Shown: positions 58,618-64,000 of the stretch, piece after piece
Layout: every line of letters starts with the position of its first letter
How positions within the stretch are numbered: position 1 is the first letter of the stretch
Assembly: GCF_030410395.1 (NCBI RefSeq)
Contig: NZ_JAUHHF010000002.1
Location: 186,001-250,000, forward strand
Direction of reading: 5' to 3'
DNA length: 64,000 nt
From: Zwartia panacis
GTDB taxonomy: Bacteria > Pseudomonadota > Gammaproteobacteria > Burkholderiales > Burkholderiaceae_B
The notes under the pieces: generated by a model
Databases searched by the model: none
Seen by the model: only the letters and a program-made list of their open reading frames with translations
What the model was told of the DNA's origin: nothing
Position numbers and translations under genes: made by a program

Positions 58618-59480
58618 GTTGGGCTATCACCAAAGACAATATCCGCCTGCACTATGAAGAAGCGGGCCAAGGAACACCCATCGTATTCGTGCATGAGTTT
58701 GCGGGAGACTGGCGTGCCTGGGAGCCCCAGATGCGCCATTTTTCACGTCGCCATCGTTGCATCACCTATTCCGCGCGTGGCTACCTGCCTTCGGATGTCC
58801 CCAAGGATGTCAGCGCCTATTCACAGGAAAATGCAGTGCAAGACATCCTCGCGGTGATGGATGCCGCCAAAATTGAACGCGCGCATATCGTCGGCTTATC
58901 AATGGGTGGTTTCGCGACCTTGCATTTCGGCCTCACCGCACCCGAGCGTGCGTTATCACTCACCGTCGCAGGCGCGGGTTACGCCGCAGAAAAATCCACG
59001 CAAGAGATCATGCGCGCCAAATCACGCGCCACCGCGGATCAATTTGAAAAAATTGGCGCAAAAGAGCTCGCAAAAACCTATGCCCTCGGTCCCACTCGAG
59101 TGCAACTCCAGAATAAAAGTCCGCGCGGCTGGCAAGAATTTGCCACTCAACTGGGCGAGCACGATAGCCTCGGTGCTGCCAATACCATGCGAGGTGTCCA
59201 GGCTTCACGCCCGTCGATCTACGATTTTGAGTCTCAACTCAAAAACATGCATGTCCCGACACTCGTCATCAATGGGGACGAAGACGACCAATGCATCGCA
59301 CCAGGGATCTTTCTGAAAAAGACTATTCCCGCTTGCGGTCTCTTGATGCTACCCAAAACCGGACACACGATTAATCTGGAAGAACCAGACTGGTTTAACC
59401 TGTTTTTGGCAGACTTTATCGCGACGGTTGAAGCAGGTCGTTGGACTGTTCGCGATCCTCGCTCGTTGCCCCATCCTTGA
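58614..59480 (+). CDS. Alpha/beta hydrolase
   Basis: A 288-residue serine hydrolase. The nucleophile elbow GLSMGGFATLHFG near 97-109 gives the Ser, VINGDEDDQCI near 223 gives the Asp, and KTGHTINLEEP near 250 gives the His. HEFAGDWRAWEPQ near 27-39 forms the oxyanion region. Ester, lactone or epoxide substrates are all possible; the co-transcribed MFS gene suggests a carried compound. Confidence 0.88.
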   Translation: MSWAITKDNIRLHYEEAGQGTPIVFVHEFAGDWRAWEPQMRHFSRRHRCITYSARGYLPSDVPKDVSAYSQENAVQDILAVMDAAKIERAHIVGLSMGGFATLHFGLTAPERALSLTVAGAGYAAEKSTQEIMRAKSRATADQFEKIGAKELAKTYALGPTRVQLQNKSPRGWQEFATQLGEHDSLGAANTMRGVQASRPSIYDFESQLKNMHVPTLVINGDEDDQCIAPGIFLKKTIPACGLLMLPKTGHTINLEEPDWFNLFLADFIATVEAGRWTVRDPRSLPHP

Positions 59481-59506
59481 GCAACCTCACGCTTCACGAG
59501 ACCAGC

Positions 59507-59725
59507 ATGCACAGTCAAACCTCCATCGAGCAACGTCTGACGGACCTGGAAATCAAAACAGGGCTCGCGGACGATATGCTCGATCAATTGAATCAAACTA
59601 TATTTCGACAGCAACAGCAGATTGATGCGTTAGCGCGTGAAATCAGTATCCTGCGCCAACAACTGCCTCAGGATCGCAACTCAGGTTTGCAGAATTTGCG
59701 TGATGAGCTGCCGCCGCATTATTGA
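59507..59725 (+). CDS. slyX: SlyX-family protein
   Basis: A 72-residue coiled-coil protein (EQRLTDLEIKTGLADDMLDQL, then NQTIFRQQQQIDALAREISI) with the short PPHY C-terminus of the SlyX family. Function is unknown. An in-frame upstream stretch of 22 residues overlapping the hydrolase gene was excluded. Confidence 0.9.
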   Translation: MHSQTSIEQRLTDLEIKTGLADDMLDQLNQTIFRQQQQIDALAREISILRQQLPQDRNSGLQNLRDELPPHY

Positions 59726-59762
59726 CGCAGAGGATCAAGCCAGCACTTTCAAAGTACCGCTT

Positions 59763-60386
59763 TCAAATCACCACTTGCGGCTTGGCCATGATTTTCTTGA
59801 ACAAGTCGCTCTCCACCCAGCCGCGCAACCATTTCCTCGTTGCGGGATAGGGACTGGATTCAAACCACTGCGCATCCACTGCGGCGAACTGCCTGACAAA
59901 AGGAATTAAAGCCACATCACTCAGCGCAGCAGTGTCACCGCCTAAAAATGGAAAATGAGACAAGCGCTGCTCCAGCACATCGAGCTGACAACTCAGCGCT
60001 TGCTGGCGATAGTATGCAGCATCAAACTCCGGATAACGCTCTGCATACTTGTATCGATCCAGCCAATACTTGAAGGTCGAATCATTGCAGGTAATTAATG
60101 ATTCTTGCAGCGCAAACTCCTCAGACCCCGGCTGCCAGCGCAACCATCCCGAAGGATCGTTCTGGGCGAGTGCCCAACGCATGATGTCCAGACTCTGATC
60201 AATCACACGGCCGTCCGCACAATGCAAAACGGGAACTGTTCCCTTGGGAGACAAGGCAAGCATCTCTGGAGGTTTGTCGCGCAGACTAATCTCGCGCAAC
60301 TCAACCTGTATCCCTGCGCACCATAAAGCCATCCGCGCGCGCATCGCGTAAGGACAACGACGATAAGAGTACAAAACAGCAGGCAA
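59763..60386 (-). CDS. Glutathione S-transferase/glutaredoxin 2-like protein
   Basis: A 207-residue GST-fold protein. The N-terminal RRCPYAMRARMALWCAGI at 9-26 is a CPYAxR motif as in glutaredoxin 2 and omega-class GSTs, KGTVPVLHCADGRVIDQSLDIM near 48 is the glutathione site, and the C-terminal domain is helical. It is the last gene of the minus-strand catabolic run, 14 bp after the amidohydrolase gene. It converges with slyX. Confidence 0.87.
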   Translation of the reverse strand: MPAVLYSYRRCPYAMRARMALWCAGIQVELREISLRDKPPEMLALSPKGTVPVLHCADGRVIDQSLDIMRWALAQNDPSGWLRWQPGSEEFALQESLITCNDSTFKYWLDRYKYAERYPEFDAAYYRQQALSCQLDVLEQRLSHFPFLGGDTAALSDVALIPFVRQFAAVDAQWFESSPYPATRKWLRGWVESDLFKKIMAKPQVVI

Positions 60387-60400
60387 AATCGCAGACCTTT

Positions 60401-61483
60401 CTAGAGTGACACTTTCAAACGATAGGCTTTGGCAGCCGTATCAAAAAATAATGCGTGCTTTTCATCAGACGTATACGGCATCGCAATGCGCTTAAAAGCA
60501 TTCCACACAACGTGATATTCGACCGAGTCGCGGTCAGGAGGAAAATTGCTTTCAAACATGCAACGCTCAGGCCCAAAGGTTTCAATACAGAAATTAAAGT
60601 AAGGACCCCAAACTTCGGCTAATTTTTTTGAATCAGCAGGACGCTCAAGCGCATTCATTCCAAAACCAAGATAAGGCATACCCAGCCCGCCTAGTTTGAC
60701 GAACACATTCGGACAACGCGCCAGCTCGCGCATCGAAGCTTGCCATTGCTGGGTTGCCTCAGCCTCGTGGGAGAGGTATGTGCGAGTTTTAGCAATCAAA
60801 CCACCAATATGATTCAGATTGATCGTCGTCTCAGGAAACGCACGCGCCAACTCTGCAAGCTCAAGGAGTTGAGGGTGATAGACCATCGCATCAAAACTCA
60901 AACCACGAACACCCAGCTGGGCATAACCGGCGAGAAACTGAGGATGGCTCAACAACCCCGGCGGGATCACGTAACGACTATTGTTGAGCGCTTCATCCGC
61001 ATCCCATTTGGTGATCAAACGAATGCCGCGATATCGCTTGGGCGCAGACGCGGCCTGTGCATCGAGTAGCTCGGCAATCTCGGCACCAAACGTCAAATCT
61101 GCTCCACCCACAATACCGGACGCGACAAGGGTCGTGCCATACGCCTGGCTGTCAGCCACAGCGGCCATGCCATTGGCAAACTCGACCTCCCCGAGATGCT
61201 TCATCATCTCAGGTACGCTTTTCCCATAGTACGATCCGCCTTCGATGTAGACAGTCCCTTTAATATTGTGCCCGGACTGAGCATCCGCTAAAAACTCACG
61301 TATGAGGTAGGTCTGACCGGGTTTATCCCAGAGATGGTGATGCGCGTCAATAATCGGCCGCTCAGGTTCGATAATCTCCTCTCGGTGCAAAGCACGCCAG
61401 GCCGAGTTGTCCTTCAAAACATGCGCAGGTGCCGGCGTCCCATCCGGATTTTTATGTTGTCTGACCTGCAGGATAGATGGCAT
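60401..61483 (-). CDS. Amidohydrolase-family metal-dependent hydrolase (COG3618 type)
   Basis: A 360-residue TIM-barrel hydrolase of the amidohydrolase-2 group. IIDAHHHLWD near 44-53 gives the first metal ligands, TVYIEGGSYY near 77, NLNHIGGLI near 222 with a His, and ERCMFESNFPPD near 304 with the Asp-containing end. LigI-like lactonases and other decarboxylases or hydrolases share this pattern. Context with PrpF- and AllA-like genes suggests hydrolysis of a lactone or ring-opened acid. Confidence 0.85.
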   Translation of the reverse strand: MPSILQVRQHKNPDGTPAPAHVLKDNSAWRALHREEIIEPERPIIDAHHHLWDKPGQTYLIREFLADAQSGHNIKGTVYIEGGSYYGKSVPEMMKHLGEVEFANGMAAVADSQAYGTTLVASGIVGGADLTFGAEIAELLDAQAASAPKRYRGIRLITKWDADEALNNSRYVIPPGLLSHPQFLAGYAQLGVRGLSFDAMVYHPQLLELAELARAFPETTINLNHIGGLIAKTRTYLSHEAEATQQWQASMRELARCPNVFVKLGGLGMPYLGFGMNALERPADSKKLAEVWGPYFNFCIETFGPERCMFESNFPPDRDSVEYHVVWNAFKRIAMPYTSDEKHALFFDTAAKAYRLKVSL

Positions 61484-61519
61484 CGAAGAATCCCCTGATG
61501 AAAAAATGCATAAACACGA

Positions 61520-61996
61520 TCAAGCTTGAGTCACCACAAATGGCTCGATGGAGAAAAACTCTTCATCGCCGGAGCTGTTGTCACGCCACATGAAAATATT
61601 GAATTTTCCGGGTGCGTCAAAAACTGTCAGGCCATGATGCCATGTGTTCGGTTTATAGGTGATCCCCTGCGTGTCATCGGCCAGAAAAGCCTGGACGCGT
61701 TCAAGATCTGGCTTGCCTTGCGCATCATGGGGGGCAACGACAATCATCCAGCTTTTCACCTCTGCGGGCATAAAGCTTTGAGAGGAAAATTCATGCCGCT
61801 CCAGCATCGATACCTCGAAAGGCATGGCGGGGCTAGGTTCTTTGTAAACCGTTGACAGGGAAGCCGCCGCATGCGGACGTAAATTCCCCAACGAATCCTG
61901 AAAATAGACGCGTCCCGGCTCTTTGGGCATATCCAGCACATCACCAAACGGCGCGAAATCTTTGGCATTTAAGGGTTTGGCAATGATCGTTTTCAA
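61520..61996 (-). CDS. Ureidoglycolate lyase family protein
   Basis: A 158-residue cupin-fold protein of the AllA family: KPLNAKDFAPFGDVLD at the start, SMLERHEFSSQSFMPAE near 64 and GITYKPNTWHHGLTVFDAPGKF near 115, which match the family's His and Glu metal ligands. AllA splits ureidoglycolate to glyoxylate and urea. No allantoinase or allantoicase gene is adjacent, so this may act on a related compound. It overlaps the PrpF-like gene by 4 bp. Confidence 0.85.
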   Translation of the reverse strand: MKTIIAKPLNAKDFAPFGDVLDMPKEPGRVYFQDSLGNLRPHAAASLSTVYKEPSPAMPFEVSMLERHEFSSQSFMPAEVKSWMIVVAPHDAQGKPDLERVQAFLADDTQGITYKPNTWHHGLTVFDAPGKFNIFMWRDNSSGDEEFFSIEPFVVTQA

Positions 61997-63243
61997 TTCT
62001 GGACTCCTTGAAAGAAAGCCATGAGGGCGGCAGTGGGTTGATAAATCGGCACATAACCTCGCATCAACACCTGCGTATTACGCGCATAGGCGGCCCAAGG
62101 GATCACAGCTCCGTCAACCGACAACGCGCCGCGGATCCGCGCGCGCAAGGTACCCGCAGGATTTTCCATATCGACAACGATTTCTCTTTCCTCGTCGGAA
62201 AAACCAGCAAGATTCTGCGCGATCTCATGTGCCACAGTACCAGGCAACAAACACGCCGTTGCCAGACAGCATCCGCCCGTCACAGCAAGCGAACCGTGTG
62301 CGGACTGCGGAGTGAAATATCTGACAGAAATATGACCCGAACCTCTGGGAGGCGCGACCATGCAAATCTTCGGTATCGTCTCGCTGTTTTCAAGCTCTGT
62401 ACGCGTCATGGGCTCGCCATTGCGCTTCTTCAAGCCCATTTTCAAGCCCGCCTCGACCCATATTTCACGCAACCGGACTTTCAGATCATGATCCTGATTC
62501 AGCGCATCGACTGATTCATCACCCTTTTTACCCAACTCGGCTGCGCTCACGATCACCATTGGCACCGCGACATCCAGACAACTTGCCGACACGCCGGCGA
62601 ACACATCTTTTCGATTGCCTGTGGGAAAAAGCTTGCCAGTCTTGGCGCCCACAGGGTGCCTCAAACTGAGCTCCACGCCGGGAAAGGCGCCCATCACCCC
62701 GGGAATCTCTGTATCCGCAGGGACGTGAGCATTTCCCGCAGGCGTATTGATTCGCGCATCGGTGATCACTTTTGTATTGGTATTAAAAATTCTCACGGTT
62801 GTCAGCGGTTTCTGCGCCTGAATCAACCCAGTCTCCAGCGCATATAACGGGAGAGCCGATGACATGTTTCCGCAATTCACGCTCCAGTCGATCGCAGATT
62901 TGTCTGCAGCGAGCTGTGCGAGCGTGCTGCTCAGGTCAGCCTCGGGACCATCATGCATGTCCAGCATGAAGACTTTATTACTTGTCGCCGGACCTCGGCC
63001 CAGACCATTGATTTGCTTGTTGCCCTTTGTTTCGCCTGAGACAGGCACACCCATGATGCGTCTGATCAATTCTTCTTTCAGTTCAAGCGTCCCGGGCAGA
63101 TGCGGCTCCCACAAGACAACCCCTGTGGAGGTGCCACCGCGCATGTAATAAACGGGAAAATGCGCGACCCCATTCAAAAGTCTGGGTGCAAAAGCATCTA
63201 AGCCAGGCGGCTGAGGTGCGTGGGGAGTCTGGGTATTCGACAT
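61993..63243 (-). CDS. PrpF-like isomerase (4-oxalomesaconate tautomerase-like)
   Basis: A 416-residue protein of the PrpF/GalD family, which isomerises methylaconitate or 4-oxalomesaconate. PVYYMRGGTSTGVVL near 32 holds the GGTS motif, CGNMSSALPLYAL near 144 carries the conserved Cys, and GGCCLATACLLPGTVA near 322 carries the second conserved Cys pair. ATG 63243 was chosen because AAGAG lies 8 bases upstream. In 4-oxalomesaconate metabolism the next enzymes would be a hydratase and an aldolase, not visible here. Confidence 0.87.
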   Translation of the reverse strand: MSNTQTPHAPQPPGLDAFAPRLLNGVAHFPVYYMRGGTSTGVVLWEPHLPGTLELKEELIRRIMGVPVSGETKGNKQINGLGRGPATSNKVFMLDMHDGPEADLSSTLAQLAADKSAIDWSVNCGNMSSALPLYALETGLIQAQKPLTTVRIFNTNTKVITDARINTPAGNAHVPADTEIPGVMGAFPGVELSLRHPVGAKTGKLFPTGNRKDVFAGVSASCLDVAVPMVIVSAAELGKKGDESVDALNQDHDLKVRLREIWVEAGLKMGLKKRNGEPMTRTELENSETIPKICMVAPPRGSGHISVRYFTPQSAHGSLAVTGGCCLATACLLPGTVAHEIAQNLAGFSDEEREIVVDMENPAGTLRARIRGALSVDGAVIPWAAYARNTQVLMRGYVPIYQPTAALMAFFQGVQN

Positions 63244-63303
63244 ATTCAGCACTCTTGATGGGCGATATCAGAAGAATTATTTGCCACATCATAGCTGCTG
63301 AAA

Positions 63304-63329
63304 CAGGCAAACGCTATGGCGTTCGCCTG
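63304..63329 (-). terminator. Possible terminator after the EF-hand gene
   Basis: CAGGCAAACGC and GCGTTCGCCTG form an 11-bp stem with one A-C mismatch around TATG. On the minus strand TTTCAGC follows, so the U tract is short. It separates the EF-hand gene from the PrpF-like gene. Confidence 0.5.
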
Positions 63330-63352
63330 CACTGAAGCACATCCATCAAGAC

Positions 63353-63628
63353 TTATTTGAGAATCATGACCTTGATTTCTTCGATCGTCACAAAACCATC
63401 ATTATTCGTGTCGATTTTGCTGAAATTTGAAGCAATACGCGGCATTCCGGCTTTTGCTTCTTCGAGCGTGAGTTTGCCATCGGCGTTTTTGTCAGCGGCG
63501 ACAAATTTTTCCTCCGCTTCCTTGATTTGCTTTTGCTGGCTGGCAGTCGGTGTCTGCGCGCTAGCAGATACTGCGAAAGCCATCGCGGTCACGGCAAAAA
63601 TACCAGAAAGAATATTCCGAACGTTCAT
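63353..63628 (-). CDS. Exported EF-hand protein
   Basis: A 91-residue protein with a signal peptide (to about residue 24, SASA-QT). It has two canonical calcium-binding loops: DKNADGKLTLEE at 46-57 and DTNNDGFVTIEE at 73-84. It is probably a periplasmic calcium-binding protein of unknown partner. Confidence 0.88.
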   Translation of the reverse strand: MNVRNILSGIFAVTAMAFAVSASAQTPTASQQKQIKEAEEKFVAADKNADGKLTLEEAKAGMPRIASNFSKIDTNNDGFVTIEEIKVMILK

Positions 63629-63730
63629 GAGATCAATCCTGTTAAGTCACACTGCGAAAAAGAGACAGTGAAGGACTGTAGCACCCGTGCACCTTGACTC
63701 AGCATGACTTACTCGCAAATGCTGACACGC

Positions 63731-64000
63731 TTATGCGGATATCCCGTGAGGACTGTCATGTCGCCCTAACTTTTTGGAGAGCCAATCCAACACGACCTCT
63801 GCCAATTGCTCAGGCTCCTCCATCGGCATCATATGTCCACAATGTTTCAGGACAACCAGAGGCGCACCCGCCGCTTCAGCCATTTCAGTTGCCTCCTCCA
63901 TCGAGCGCAGACGATCCTGATCCGCCGTCACGACGAGTACGGGACACGCAATCGAACGCATATTTTCAAGATCTGACTTGCGCTCCAGTGCGGACAATCG
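63731..64000 (-). CDS. Alpha/beta hydrolase (C-terminal part)
   Basis: The last 89 residues of a hydrolase that continues past the right edge. It has IACPVLVVTADQDRLRS with the acid residue and VLKHCGHMMPMEEPEQL with the catalytic His, as in the C-terminal part of alpha/beta hydrolases. The nucleophile lies outside the window. It is upstream of and co-directional with the EF-hand gene, 102 bp away. Confidence 0.8.
   Translation of the reverse strand, partial: RLSALERKSDLENMRSIACPVLVVTADQDRLRSMEEATEMAEAAGAPLVVLKHCGHMMPMEEPEQLAEVVLDWLSKKLGRHDSPHGISA

Overview
The window is a chromosomal segment of a Gram-negative beta-proteobacterium. A Bug-type tripartite tricarboxylate transporter receptor, the order queA-tgt-yajC-secD-secF, the order miaB-phoH-ybeY-corC-lnt and the linked fba-purC-purE-purK-sua5 block all point to Burkholderiales, most likely Alcaligenaceae (Bordetella/Achromobacter/Orrella-like). 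This assignment comes from gene order and family recognition, not from a search. Coding density is high. I see no insertion sequence, prophage, integron or CRISPR array.

Layout. 1-4369 (minus): a run with tcdA, an FMN-dependent alpha-hydroxy-acid oxidase, an RraA-type aldolase, a D-2-hydroxyacid dehydrogenase and a partial Bug receptor, which looks like uptake and oxidation of a small hydroxy acid. 4480-13507 (plus): an MFS permease, a ChaC-like cyclotransferase, pdxH, a flavin reductase, an L-2-hydroxyglutarate oxidase-like flavoprotein, an AidB-like acyl-CoA dehydrogenase, a ThDP enzyme and glutaryl-CoA dehydrogenase. 13565-18329 (minus): fba-purC-purE-purK-sua5. 18467-21956: a class I methyltransferase, the overlapping cbpA-cbpM-mogA operon and a cupin. 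21943-26256 (minus): tkt-gap-pgk. 26359-33787: rsmE, an orphan barstar, maeB with a FAD-binding protein, an aminotransferase and ubiD. 33792-36985 (minus): dacB, an unrecognised secreted protein and a lone FecCD-type permease.

37095-42560 (plus) is the tRNA queuosine and Sec accessory operon. 42686-49319 (plus) is the miaB-phoH-ybeY-corC-lnt operon ending in a FemAB-like acyltransferase. 49351-50139 is a DUF4258/HTH toxin-antitoxin-like pair with a perfect operator. 50364-50667 holds tRNA-Ala, tRNA-Glu and tRNA-Asp, with a promoter upstream and a terminator downstream. 50725-59725 is accessory in character: three MFS permeases, a DUF457 membrane protein, a peroxiredoxin, a universal stress protein behind a perfect FNR-type box, a TIGR01244-like phosphatase, a formylglycine-enzyme-like protein lacking the catalytic cysteines, a GST, an alpha/beta hydrolase and slyX. 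59763-63243 (minus) is a probable catabolic operon (PrpF-like isomerase, ureidoglycolate lyase-like protein, amidohydrolase, GST). The window closes with a small EF-hand protein and the C-terminal end of an alpha/beta hydrolase.

Most of the window is ordinary core genome. The least explained parts are regulatory: a promoter with a 9-bp inverted repeat just downstream of its -10 box in front of the lone barstar; the toxin-antitoxin-like pair with its 23-bp palindrome at the transcription start; a nested hairpin with a U tract directly before an MFS start codon; and a 10-bp hairpin whose loop is a stop codon. The dacB / unknown secreted protein / orphan permease operon and the PrpF-AllA-amidohydrolase-GST operon are the best candidates for undescribed functions.
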